NCBI GenBank assembly: GCA_010909725.1
Contig: JAACMV010000003.1
Coordinates: 930,001 to 994,000 of the forward strand
Reading direction: 5' to 3'
Length of the DNA: 64,000 nucleotides
From: Picochlorum sp. 'celeri'
Taxonomy: Eukaryota > Chlorophyta > Trebouxiophyceae
In this document: positions 11,382 through 19,996 of the stretch, one piece after another
How the letters are laid out: the number at the start of each line of letters is the position of its first letter
How positions within the stretch are numbered: the first letter of the stretch is position 1
The notes under the pieces: model-generated
Databases searched by the model: none
What the model saw: the letters and a program-made list of their open reading frames with translations, nothing else
Told to the model about the DNA's origin: nothing
Made by a program: the position numbers and the translations under genes

Positions 11382-12137
11382 ATGAGACGCGCAGTGCAAA
11401 CATTTGGGGTCTGGGAGAAGACGGAGAGAGCTACCCAACAGTGTGAGTATTGCAAACTCTGGTTTGCCAAAGTGGACGCTCGACACTATCGAACATGTAT
11501 ATTCATTCCTGGCGAGGAGAGAAGCCAAAAGTTAGCATTGCTTGAAGAATTGAAAAAGGATAGGAAGAGAGTCGCCGAGAGAGAGAGATATGCTCGCAAG
11601 AGAAAGTTGGCTGGCCAGATGATCACACCGAATAACACGGTTCCGCAAAAGCGCGGTAGAGGGCGACCTAGGAAGAATCCAGTCGCAAATACGTCGGTAA
11701 ATAGTACGAATACGAATAATGTACAGGGCGGCAGTGTGCCTTTTGGCTCTGATTCGAGTCTCGTCCATGAGCCTGGCAACCAACTGAACCGAACGGTTGG
11801 ATCTCGTTTGAATCCAAATTTGAATTCAAAGCCAGCTCCAACCCCATATCATACGCCCATGCAACACAATGCTAGATATGATATTTCGTCAGAAATGCCT
11901 TTCGATGAAATAAGAGATGATGGCTCTGGCTATGAATGTGTCCAGGACTCTATGGATGAAGAGCAGGACAAGGAGCCTCCCTCGGATAATGGCGAACAAC
12001 AGAGAAAGATTGTCAATTGGCTAGAAATATTGGCGACGAGCGCAGATCGGAACAATCAACTGATTGAAAGCCTGATTGAAAGCACTATTCAAGGCTTTGA
12101 AGAGATGAAAAGGCTGGTTCGTGAAGGCCAAGGCTAG
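11382..12137 (+). CDS. C2HC zinc-finger and AT-hook protein, unknown
   Basis: The 251-residue protein is probably nuclear. Residues 21-39 form a zinc-binding pattern CEYCKLWF...HYRTC (CX2C-X10-H-X3-C). Next comes a highly charged helix (LLEELKKDRKRVAERERYARKRK), then a canonical AT-hook KRGRGRPRKNP near residues 90-100, which binds the minor groove of AT-rich DNA. The middle is a low-complexity Asn/Ser/Pro linker. The acidic C-terminus ends in a helical segment (VNWLEILATSADRNNQLIESLIE) that could mediate oligomerisation. The combination suggests a DNA-binding regulator. I know of no named family with this order. Start at the first ATG. Confidence 0.75.
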   Translation: MRRAVQTFGVWEKTERATQQCEYCKLWFAKVDARHYRTCIFIPGEERSQKLALLEELKKDRKRVAERERYARKRKLAGQMITPNNTVPQKRGRGRPRKNPVANTSVNSTNTNNVQGGSVPFGSDSSLVHEPGNQLNRTVGSRLNPNLNSKPAPTPYHTPMQHNARYDISSEMPFDEIRDDGSGYECVQDSMDEEQDKEPPSDNGEQQRKIVNWLEILATSADRNNQLIESLIESTIQGFEEMKRLVREGQG

Positions 12138-12480
12138 TCCGATGAAATAGATATCGGCAGGGTATGGATCATCTGATATTGTATGCATTTGCTTTTTAGA
12201 GGCAACCGATGTAGGGCGCAAATTTGGCGTCTACCATATAAGTTTTATACGCCCAGAATATACATCGACGTCGGTCACGCGTCATTTGCACCATTTTCAA
12301 AACCGCAGATGACGGACCATATGGTCATGCATGATGATTGGCTCGCGTGGTCTGACGACCACACATTTTTCGAATCCTTGGTCCAAGAGTACATGGCCCA
12401 AGAATCTCAGAAACCCTGGCAGAGTCGCATATCTTTTTCTATCATTTAATTGTACAACATTTTCATTCACACAAGTACCA
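12138..12480. promoter_or_regulatory. Intergenic region upstream of ELIP 1
   Basis: No supported gene in these 343 bases. An ORF at 12183-12449 has no recognisable features and probably lies in the promoter or 5' UTR of the ELIP gene. A TATA-like ATATAAG is at about 12236, some 240 bases upstream of the ELIP start. Confidence 0.35.
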
Positions 12481-13065
12481 ATGCAGTCACTTGCCGTCTC
12501 CAGAGTACCACGCGTTGGTGGTTTTACAAACTGGCAGCCAGCCAGAACAACCACACACCGCATGACCCCACGTGCCAATGCTAGTGAGGGAACAACCGAG
12601 TCTGAGACTCCTACACAAGGTTCTACTGTATTCTACGCCGGGAACAGCTACTCTGAAAACGAGTGGGCGGATGCTGTGAAGCAAGGTGTGGTGGCCCCTG
12701 CTCCAGCAGAGCCAACAGAGGCTGCCAACCAGGATATGAGCATCGCTGATGTGATGGCATTTTCCGGACCAGGACCAGAAATTATCAATGGAAGATTAGC
12801 CATGCTGGCATTCATTTCCGCATTGGGAGCAGAATTGTCCTCTGGAGAGACTGTTTTGAAGCAGTGGTCAGATGAGCCTACAGGCGTGTTTTTGAGCTTT
12901 GTTTTATTCAGTGCGGCCAGTTTAATCCCAATGCTCAATTCTACAAAGAGAGAAGCATTTGGACCATTCTCCCCAGAGGCGGAGACGTTGAATGGGCGTG
13001 CTGCCATGATTGGCTTTGCCAGTCTCTTGGCAATTGAAATTGTCAAGGGATCTGCCTTGTTTTAA
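12481..13065 (+). CDS. ELIP: Early-light-induced protein, three-helix chlorophyll-binding (ELIP 1)
   Basis: ELIPs are thylakoid proteins of the LHC superfamily that bind free chlorophyll and carotenoids and protect against photo-oxidation. The 194-residue protein has a transit peptide (about residues 1-35), a Pro/Glu-rich spacer, and three membrane helices. Helices 1 and 3 carry the pigment-binding pattern (EIINGRLAMLAF and ETLNGRAAMIGF). Helix 2 is VFLSFVLFSAASLIPML. It is intronless and a clear paralogue of the gene at 14891, with about 60% identity over the helical part by eye. TGTAA is at 13119-13123. Confidence 0.93.
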   Translation: MQSLAVSRVPRVGGFTNWQPARTTTHRMTPRANASEGTTESETPTQGSTVFYAGNSYSENEWADAVKQGVVAPAPAEPTEAANQDMSIADVMAFSGPGPEIINGRLAMLAFISALGAELSSGETVLKQWSDEPTGVFLSFVLFSAASLIPMLNSTKREAFGPFSPEAETLNGRAAMIGFASLLAIEIVKGSALF

Positions 13066-13499
13066 AATGTATGATATATATACGTCAAGACGATTCTTTA
13101 TTGTTTCATTCATTCTTTTGTAATGCACTACATTCTAGATACTCCACGAGGTGTATATATCATGGTGCTATTCAATTGATTGAGCTCATCCTCCCAATTC
13201 CAACTGGGTTCAACTGTGACTTGTTCTAGGTGATGACCCTAGCAGTGCTGTTCTACCATTAATAACCGACTTGGTGTACATCTGTTGAATTATAATTGAT
13301 TCAAATTATAATAGTAGTTTAGGGTTACAGGATAGAGGGTGTTTGAGGCTTGGACCGCCGTTTTCTGATTATTCAACGCTCGGTGTGAACCAACCTTGCA
13401 CGTTCCTCTCAACGAAAGTGCGATATGTTTACCCTGAGGGCGTGATTTTGCCGTTTAAATCCACAAAATCTATAGTAATAGAGAAGAGAGCGCGCATCC
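13066..13499. other. Intergenic region between ELIP 1 and sulfotransferase
   Basis: 434 bases without a supported gene. Contains the ELIP 1 TGTAA signal and, at about 13285-13315, an AT-rich stretch with repeated ATTATAAT. The ORF at 13343-13624 overlaps the sulfotransferase start in another frame and looks spurious. Confidence 0.4.
13119..13123 (+). terminator. Poly(A) signal TGTAA of ELIP 1
   Basis: Motif 54 bases after the stop in a T-rich context. Confidence 0.5.
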
Positions 13500-14624
13500 A
13501 TGGTATTGAACAATCTTCACAGCGCAGGCTGGAGTGGTGGTCAAAGACGCTGGATCCTTCTCTTGGTGACTACAACAGTGGTTGGGCTCCCCCTGTTTGT
13601 ATGGACACGTGTTATGAATGCTAAGATGTCAAATTCTGTGTGCGGAGTAGGGGGAACACTCTTCTCTCGGCCACAGAGCATGGAGGACATTGCCTGTCCA
13701 CTGAACACAAAATATCTGAACGATTTTGTCGCTAACTATAGCCAGCACAGAGACGATATCAAGGATAGATTAGTACAATCTCGGAATATGTGGCGAGATG
13801 GGAACGCAAAAGCGTATGTGCAGCACATTCACAAGGGAGGTGGATCCACCATGTGTGCATTCTTGGCATCATTGCCACAGCTGGGTGTCAAAGCTCAAAA
13901 TAACTGCAACGGACCGAGAGAGTTTTTTCACATCACTGCTTCAAATTTCAAGTCTATAGAAGACCATATGGATTCGAGGAAAGAGAGGTTTGTCTTCAAT
14001 GAGCGGTCAATGGCATCTGCTGCCAGTCCAGAGGCAGCTGATGCGAGGAAGCATTTTATTTTGTTAACCTCTGTTCGCCATCCGCTGGATAGAATCATAT
14101 CGCACATGTCGCATGTGTATGAATTATCGATAGAAAACAAAAAAAATGTGGATGAGCTTGTGTTGTGGCTGAAACGATTTCTCAGTGATACCAAACCACA
14201 AGGAGCCAGGCTGAGTGAAGAGAAGGAGGAGTTTCACCATCATGAAAACAATTTTGAGGCCATGGTATTTTTAGGAAGGTTTCATCAGCAGACCAGTAAA
14301 GTCCCTGTGTCTGCCATGAATGCTCTTGACGCGCTCGATGCATTTGATATTGTCATACCAACAGATCAAATGTCGGACGGATTGCAGGTGATTCGATCCA
14401 TGTTTGCCCCCTCCACCCTCGATAAGAAGAAACCTGAAGGAAAACGAGCGAATGCGAGGCAGTCATCAGATATTCTGTCGGAGGCGATGAGAACACGTGC
14501 TGACTTGAGAGAGTTGCATCTAGAGATACTATCAGAAAATTGTGCAGACTTGGCCTTGTATCAACGGGCGCAAGTGGTTTTCCAGATGACACTAGAGGTG
14601 ATGGAGGAACTTGAGTGGATATAA
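13500..14624 (+). CDS. Golgi-type membrane sulfotransferase (sulfotransfer_2-like)
   Basis: Such enzymes move sulfate from PAPS to sugars or proteins in the Golgi lumen. The 374-residue protein has a type II signal anchor near the N-terminus (RRWILLLVTTTVVGLPLFVW) and then a lumenal catalytic domain. The 5'-phosphosulfate loop is YVQHIHKGGGSTMCAF (about residues 103-118), and the 3'-phosphate site is TSVRHPLDRIISH (about 192-204). The rest is helical and charged. Algae with sulfated wall or matrix polysaccharides carry many such genes, but the acceptor cannot be read from the sequence. It lies between the two ELIP genes, all on the plus strand. Confidence 0.85.
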   Translation: MVLNNLHSAGWSGGQRRWILLLVTTTVVGLPLFVWTRVMNAKMSNSVCGVGGTLFSRPQSMEDIACPLNTKYLNDFVANYSQHRDDIKDRLVQSRNMWRDGNAKAYVQHIHKGGGSTMCAFLASLPQLGVKAQNNCNGPREFFHITASNFKSIEDHMDSRKERFVFNERSMASAASPEAADARKHFILLTSVRHPLDRIISHMSHVYELSIENKKNVDELVLWLKRFLSDTKPQGARLSEEKEEFHHHENNFEAMVFLGRFHQQTSKVPVSAMNALDALDAFDIVIPTDQMSDGLQVIRSMFAPSTLDKKKPEGKRANARQSSDILSEAMRTRADLRELHLEILSENCADLALYQRAQVVFQMTLEVMEELEWI

Positions 14625-14679
14625 TACCTTGTTTAGAGTCCTATTTTATGTTTCAACAACAATACGTAACACATTCTAG

Positions 14680-14718
14680 TAGAAACAGAGTCCTAGAGCG
14701 CCAGGCGCTCTGTTTCTA
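14680..14718. repeat. Nested inverted repeat (hairpin) after sulfotransferase gene
   Basis: An inner perfect hairpin AGAGCGCC-A-GGCGCTCT (14695-14711) lies inside arms TAGAAACAGAG (14680-14690) and CTCTGTTTCTA (14708-14718). It begins 55 bases after the sulfotransferase stop and could form a strong RNA or DNA stem-loop. Confidence 0.6.
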
Positions 14719-14780
14719 GAAGCGCGTCCTTGCATGGGGTGATGGCGAATCTGAGCCACACATCTGGCATGCCAGATTGG

Positions 14781-14786
14781 TATAAA
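14781..14786 (+). promoter_or_regulatory. TATA box of ELIP 2
   Basis: TATAAA stands 110 bases before the ELIP 2 ATG, preceded at once by ATTGG (an inverted CCAAT core). The spacing implies a 5' UTR of about 80 bases. Position and motif only. Confidence 0.45.
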
Positions 14787-14890
14787 GCCTCTGGACACCT
14801 CCAACCGAACAACACAATTAAATCAAGTAAAATCCACAATTTACGGATCAAATCAATTTCTACCAAGTAGTAAACGAATCTTTATTCACA

Positions 14891-15525
14891 ATGTACGCTG
14901 TTGCTTCCCAGAGAACATTCAACCTCAGAACCACTGTCCAAGGTGCCTCCAAGGGTGGGCTCAGGAGACACGCCCGCAAGGCAGCTTTTGTCGTGCGTGC
15001 TTCCGAGGAACCAGCTCCAGAGACACCAAAGACTACTGAATCTGTCCCAGAAATGCCACAAGAGCAGGTAAGTATGCACATGATGTGATGACTATGACTA
15101 CTACAGGTGTCCGAGGGATGGATGGCTTCTAACCACTCGTTCATACTATACTACAGGCCGCAACCCCACCACCTCCACCACCAGCTCCAAAGACTCCAGG
15201 TTTTGGAGAATTGATGGCATTCTCTGGACCAGCACCAGAGATTATCAACGGTCGCCTCGCCATGATTGCCTTTGTGGCTGCCTTGGGAGCTGAGCTCTCT
15301 TCCGGAGAGTCTGTCCTCACCCAGTTCAAGGACGCCCCAGTCGGAGTCATTGGAACCTTTTTGTTGTTCTCTGCAGCCTCTTTGATCCCAATGTTCAAGA
15401 ACGCTGACAGAGAGGCCATTGGACCACTCACCCCACAGGTCGAGTTGACCAATGGACGTGCTGCCATGCTTGGATTTGCCAGTCTTTTGTTGGTCGAGGG
15501 ATTCCGTGGAGCTGCTCTCTTCTAA
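14891..15525 (+). CDS. ELIP: Early-light-induced protein, three-helix (ELIP 2), two exons
   Basis: This is a paralogue of the gene at 12481 with the same role in photoprotection. Exon 1 is 14891-15067, the intron 15068-15156 (GTAAGT...CTACAG, 89 bases, phase 0), and exon 2 15157-15525, giving 181 residues. An earlier CTACAG at 15101-15106 would break the frame, so the second acceptor is chosen. Exon 1 encodes the transit peptide and an acidic Pro-rich spacer; exon 2 opens with a Pro run (ATPPPPPPAP) and then the three helices. Pigment-binding helices are EIINGRLAMIAF and ELTNGRAAMLGF. TGTAA lies at 15679-15683. The spacer/helix boundary intron is absent in ELIP 1. Confidence 0.93.
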
Positions 15526-16070
15526 GCAGTCAGTCCAAATACGATACTATCGCACCACAGATATGGTGAAACGCATTCAAATATATGTACGAGAGTATGA
15601 TTCTTTTCTCATCTTGAAGATTTGAGACATTATTATAACAACGGTGTATGTTCATGTTGATTTTTTCATTCTTTTGGTTGTAAAGCATTCAAGCTTGAAA
15701 ACACTGTATACTCATGGTCATGGATATTTTCACATCATCTCAAACTCATTCTCGCATGGAACTTCTCAGAAGATTCAATTCCAGATCGATCTGCAGATGA
15801 CTGCATTCACAGATGAGGGTACCCCTACTAACACATCTGTGACACTCGCATCGGCAGGGCAATAGCATTGTTCAAACATTTCATATTTTTAGTATCGCCA
15901 TTACATTGACTGTCTAAATAGCCACTGTCAAATACAATTGCAGCTGAATAAGAATGAAATTCCTGGTACGACGAACTGACACGTTCCTTTGCTGCGTTTC
16001 ATCACCAATGCTGTTTTATTAACACCTGATATATTATATGTACGTATAGAATACAAAATGTGCATTTTCC
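15526..16070. other. Intergenic region between ELIP 2 and SufE-BolA
   Basis: 545 bases with no supported gene; the short ORF at 15644-15865 has no family signature and lies in the ELIP 2 3' region. The right end should hold the SufE-BolA promoter. An ATG at 16058, out of frame with SufE, opens a small upstream ORF that ends at about 16183 inside the first exon. Confidence 0.4.
15679..15683 (+). terminator. Poly(A) signal TGTAA of ELIP 2
   Basis: Motif 154 bases after the stop. Confidence 0.4.
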
Positions 16071-17013
16071 ATGCCCTTATTCCACCAACCAAGGGGCAGA
16101 ATGAGTGGTCGAGTTCAAGCCTCGACAACCCAGCTACCAGAGCGTTTGGATACCATTGTGGCATCTTTCAAGGCAGTGCCTGATCCAATGCAGCGATACA
16201 AGCAATTACTATTCTATGCCTCCAAGATTGAGCCATTGGAAGGAGCATATAAAGTGGAGGAGAACAAGGTGAAGGGCTGTGTGTCACAGGTGTGGGTGGT
16301 GCCACAGGTCCAAGAGGATGGCACTGTCCAATGGATGGCTGATTCCGACTCTCAACTGACCAAGGTATGAATTCAGAGTATGATGATGTGTATGATATAA
16401 TAAAAGCATGATCTATTTTTCCTCCTGTGTGTAGGGATTGGCTGCTCTTTTGGTGCAAGGTTTGAGCGGCATTACGCCCAAAGAAATCATCACGATCCAG
16501 CCAGAGTTTATCACCGAGCTTGGACTGCAACAGAGTCTGACTCCATCACGGAATAATGGGTTTTTGAACATGTTCAAACTAATGCAGAGCAAGGCATTGG
16601 AGCTTGCCATGGAGAGTGTCAATGCAGCATCAAGTGGTGCTGCTACCGCTGGTGCACGCGATGCCACGGTGAATGACACGCCTGTAGAATCAGACCAAGA
16701 AGAGCATCATAATGAAGAGCAAGAAACATCATCGACACCTGTCGGCGACAGCATTCGCCGAAAGCTGGAACAAGAACTTGAGCCAACAAAACTCGTCATT
16801 CTGGATGAATCCTCCAGGCATGCCAACCATGCCGAAAGAATGGGCGCTGCCTCTCAGGGAGAGACACACTTCACCATTGAGATTGTGTCAGACAAGTTTC
16901 AAGGACTGACATCGATCAAAAGACACAGACTGGTCTATGGAATTTTAGAAGAAGAATTGGAGGGATCAGTCCATGCACTGTCATTGGTTACCAAAACCCC
17001 CGAGGAAGCATAA
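16071..17013 (+). CDS. SUFE1: SufE-BolA fusion, cysteine-desulfurase activator, two exons
   Basis: SufE accepts sulfur from the plastid or mitochondrial cysteine desulfurase and stimulates Fe-S cluster assembly; BolA partners monothiol glutaredoxins. Exon 1 is 16071-16364, the intron 16365-16434 (GTATGA...GTGTAG, 70 bases, phase 0), and exon 2 runs from 16435. The product is 290 residues. The SufE domain spans about 15-150 with the sulfur-accepting Cys in VKGCVSQVWV, and the splice joins SQLTK to GLAALLVQG exactly as in SufE. A variable acidic linker leads to the BolA domain (about 205-285), with HFTIEIVSDKFQG and KRHRLVYGIL. This fusion is typical of plants and green algae. ATG 16101 is an alternative start. 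Confidence 0.93.
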
Positions 17014-17048
17014 ACACCCATTAATTTATATGTATATAATTCTACTAT

Positions 17049-17053
17049 TGTAA
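17049..17053 (+). terminator. TGTAA overlapping the PanB start codon
   Basis: TGTAATG joins a possible SufE-BolA poly(A) signal to the PanB ATG at 17053. With only 39 bases between the two genes, cleavage here would fall inside PanB. Confidence 0.4.
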
Positions 17054-18210
17054 TGTCATTCCGATCGATACAAAAAGCGCTCGGTTTGGGGTTTGCATGT
17101 CGACAACAATGCTCCCTGAATAATGTCGCAGTCACCGCTGCTCTGTTTCAAGAGAGGGCGTATTCTTATTATCATCATCACGGAAGAGATGATGAACATC
17201 ATGGATCTCTGAGGAAGTACTCCAATGTACCAGAAGATTTGGTATACTCTGGTCCAAAGGCTCCAGCCCCAACCAGAGTGACTCTTCGCACACTGCAGCA
17301 AAAGTATCAGAAAGGCATTCCTCTGACAATGATCACAGCATATGACTACCCATCAGCAGTTCACGTAGATATGTCAGGAATAGATTTATTACTGGTGGGG
17401 GATTCTTCTGCCATGGTGGTGCATGGCCATGATACAACCATTCCTATTACATTGGAAGAGATGATTACGCACTGTAAAGCTGTTGCAAGAGGCGCTCGTA
17501 GGCCATTTATTGTAGGAGACTTGCCATTTGGATGCTTTGAAGAAAGCAAGGAGCAAGCTGTTGCGTCTGCAATCAAAATGATGAAGGATGGTGGGGTAGA
17601 TGCAGTAAAAGTGGAAGGAGGGTTTCCAGCCCGTGCTCACACCGTGTCGGCGATTAATGAGGCGGGTATTGCTGTTGTAGGTCATGTTGGGCTGACCCCT
17701 CAGTCCATATCCAAACTAGGAGGCTTCCGGCCTGCGGGACGAACTGCATCAGAAGCGCTCCGAGTGATGAAGGAGGCTGCAGCACTTCAAGAGGCAGGAT
17801 GCATCGCCATTGTCCTTGAATGTATTCCGAGCATCGTCGCAGCAGCCATCACTCGTGAATTAAAAATACCAACAATCGGTATAGGATCAGGACCACAGTG
17901 TTCTGGACAGGTGCTGGTGTTCCATGATATGCTTGGATTTCTCCAGCACCCACACCATGCCAAAGTCACCCCAAAGTTTTGCAAAAAGTATGCCAATGTA
18001 GGGACAGATATTCAAAAAGCGCTCCTGGAGTATGTCGAGGATGTAGAGTCGAAAGGATTTCCGACTGAAGCTCATTCCCCGTATACCATTCCAGATGGGG
18101 AACTGCATGCCTTGGGCAGGGCACTGAAAAAGCAGGGGTATACTGCTGCTGCAGAGGAATGTTTGGAAGGATCTGATCCGGGAGGAGATGCTGACGATGA
18201 TGATGAATAG
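17053..18210 (+). CDS. PANB: 3-methyl-2-oxobutanoate hydroxymethyltransferase, mitochondrial (PanB)
   Basis: PanB makes ketopantoate from alpha-ketoisovalerate and methylene-tetrahydrofolate, the first step towards pantothenate and CoA. The 385-residue protein has about 65 residues before the barrel, with Arg, Gln and a His run, fitting a mitochondrial presequence. The TIM-barrel motifs are clear: [29 protein letters not shown] (metal-binding Asp), [15 protein letters not shown] and [24 protein letters not shown]. The C-terminal tail is acidic. The gene starts only 39 bases after SufE-BolA on the same strand, leaving no room for an ordinary promoter. TGTAA is at 18220-18224. Confidence 0.95.
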   Translation: MSFRSIQKALGLGFACRQQCSLNNVAVTAALFQERAYSYYHHHGRDDEHHGSLRKYSNVPEDLVYSGPKAPAPTRVTLRTLQQKYQKGIPLTMITAYDYPSAVHVDMSGIDLLLVGDSSAMVVHGHDTTIPITLEEMITHCKAVARGARRPFIVGDLPFGCFEESKEQAVASAIKMMKDGGVDAVKVEGGFPARAHTVSAINEAGIAVVGHVGLTPQSISKLGGFRPAGRTASEALRVMKEAAALQEAGCIAIVLECIPSIVAAAITRELKIPTIGIGSGPQCSGQVLVFHDMLGFLQHPHHAKVTPKFCKKYANVGTDIQKALLEYVEDVESKGFPTEAHSPYTIPDGELHALGRALKKQGYTAAAEECLEGSDPGGDADDDDE

Positions 18211-18219
18211 CATAGTACA

Positions 18220-18224
18220 TGTAA
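18220..18224 (+). terminator. Poly(A) signal TGTAA of PanB
   Basis: Motif 10 bases after the stop. Confidence 0.5.
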
Positions 18225-18256
18225 AGACACGCACGCATGTATACTACTACTATAGC

Positions 18257-18275
18257 GCATGCATGCATGCATGCA
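18257..18275. repeat. GCAT microsatellite
   Basis: Four tandem GCAT units plus GCA lie just after PanB. The repeat is self-complementary. It is short and probably neutral. Confidence 0.6.
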
Positions 18276-18505
18276 CTTTATAAGAATATGAATAGAATAT
18301 TCATGGGGGTCCTTGTAGCGCGAATGGCGTTGCCACCGTCATCCCATGGGATGACACATGTGTCCCATCAAAGCATGGCTGTCATGGGTACCTTGAAAAA
18401 GAATATCGAGGCACGTGGCACCTTGTTCCCAACGTACACGAGGCTCCGTGACTGCACGAGTCAGTATTATTATTTCTTATTTTCGACCACCACTATTACT
18501 AAAAA

Positions 18506-19717
18506 ATGATGGAGTATTTTACCCCCATGAAAGGGGATGAAATACTGAAAACAAAGGTTGGATCGACATACCACTGGGTAACCAACGGCGAACCTCATGC
18601 TATTAGAAGACGAGAAATCTTGAATAAATACGGTGATGAGGTGAAAAAGCTGTATGGTTATGATACAAAAACAGCTTGGCAAGTGCTATCTGTGGTCTTG
18701 GCACAGTTTATCATGGCATACGCTGTCCGCGGGTGGTCCTGGGGCGTCGTTGCTATTCTTTCATATGTGGTGAGTGGAACACTGAATCAGAACTTATTCT
18801 GTGCTCAGCATGAAATTAGTCATTGTTTAGCATTCAAGAAGCCATCTCATAACAAGCTATTGGCGTTGGTGGCGAACATGCCTCTTGTGGTTCCTGTTGC
18901 TGTCAAGTTTAGAGAGTATCACCACGATCATCATTTGTTCTTGGGTGTTGATGGGGGTGATGTGGATCTTCCAACTGTTCTGGAGTCGACGTGGATCCGA
19001 GGGTTGGGTATGAAGTTGTTGTATGGATTTGTCTATCTTGTTGTCTATGGCGTCAGGCCATTGCTTGTGAGGCCAAAGCAGGCACACATGGGTGATGTTG
19101 TGAACTGGATTCTTGTGATGGGAACGAATGCGGCAGTGCTGTATTTCTGGGGGATCAAGTCCCTGGTATACTTGTTTGCTGGATCGATTCTTGGGGGAGG
19201 TATCCATCCCTTGGCTGGGCATTTGATTGCGGAGCATTACATGTTTGAGCCTGGACAGGAGACGTACAGTTATTATGGTCCATTGAATGCGTTGAGTTAT
19301 AATGTTGGATATCATAACGAGCATCATGATTTCCCTCAGATTCCTCAGACGCGGTTGCACAAGCTGAGAAAGATTGCTCCAGAGTATTATGAGAATCTGT
19401 ATCAGCACACCTCGTGGACATGGGTGTTGTACAAGTTCTTTACGGATCCAAATATGGGTCCATGGTCCCGTATGCATAGGATGGCTCGTGTCGGAGAGGA
19501 AAAGGCCAACGCACAGTACATTACTGGCAACTGCCGGTATGGAACCAAGATGGATGTTACAGGGATGGATCAGGAGAGCACCGCAACCAGTGCTCAGGTG
19601 ATGCAGGAGAAGAATAGCAACGTGACGAATGGATATGTGACGAGAGCATCCAGTCGTAAGGCTTCCAAGCACATCCGCTCTGATTCTGCCATTGAGAATT
19701 ATGCCATGAACAATTGA
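18506..19717 (+). CDS. DES1: Sphingolipid delta-4 desaturase (DES1/DEGS family)
   Basis: The enzyme puts the 4,5-trans double bond into dihydroceramide in the ER membrane. The 403-residue protein has the family N-terminus (GDEILKTKVGSTYHWVTNGEPHAIRRREIL). The three diiron histidine boxes are intact: HEISHCLAF, REYHHDHHLFLG and GYHNEHHDFPQIP. Hydrophobic spans lie near residues 60-105 and 185-240. The catalytic part ends near residue 335. The last 65 residues are an added polar, Ser/Thr-rich tail not usual in short animal forms. TGTAA is at 19778-19782. It converges on the TMEM45-like gene. Confidence 0.94.
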   Translation: MMEYFTPMKGDEILKTKVGSTYHWVTNGEPHAIRRREILNKYGDEVKKLYGYDTKTAWQVLSVVLAQFIMAYAVRGWSWGVVAILSYVVSGTLNQNLFCAQHEISHCLAFKKPSHNKLLALVANMPLVVPVAVKFREYHHDHHLFLGVDGGDVDLPTVLESTWIRGLGMKLLYGFVYLVVYGVRPLLVRPKQAHMGDVVNWILVMGTNAAVLYFWGIKSLVYLFAGSILGGGIHPLAGHLIAEHYMFEPGQETYSYYGPLNALSYNVGYHNEHHDFPQIPQTRLHKLRKIAPEYYENLYQHTSWTWVLYKFFTDPNMGPWSRMHRMARVGEEKANAQYITGNCRYGTKMDVTGMDQESTATSAQVMQEKNSNVTNGYVTRASSRKASKHIRSDSAIENYAMNN

Positions 19718-19777
19718 CCTCGTGCCATAGTACATGTTTCTCGCATTTGATTTCGTTTTTTTCTTCAACTTCTGGAT

Positions 19778-19782
19778 TGTAA
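19778..19782 (+). terminator. Poly(A) signal TGTAA of sphingolipid desaturase
   Basis: Motif 61 bases after the stop, preceded by a T-rich tract. Confidence 0.5.
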
Positions 19783-19967
19783 CGAGTATGACAATGACAT
19801 GTGTTTTTTTTAATACAAGAAATCCATGGTTGCGGTTACAAAACAGAGACATGGTATATTTTATGAACATTCTGTGGTAGTATATAGTAATCTGATGGTG
19901 GATTCATGATGGTGTCCGCAAAATTCTGATCAAAAAAGATGAAAAAAAAGACGCTCTGTTGGATTGG

Positions 19968-19996
19968 CTCCCCCGGGGGAGTCTAGGGCCTAGACT
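19968..19996. repeat. Two adjacent perfect palindromes at the 3' end of the TMEM45-like gene
   Basis: CTCCCCCGGGGGAG (19968-19981) overlaps by two bases AGTCTAGG-G-CCTAGACT (19980-19996). The second palindrome runs into the last codons of the reverse-strand TMEM45-like gene. Together they could form two back-to-back hairpins in the 3' end of its transcript. Confidence 0.65.

Noticed and set aside
12183..12449. ORF upstream of ELIP 1
   Set aside because: No recognisable domain; fits 5' UTR or promoter.
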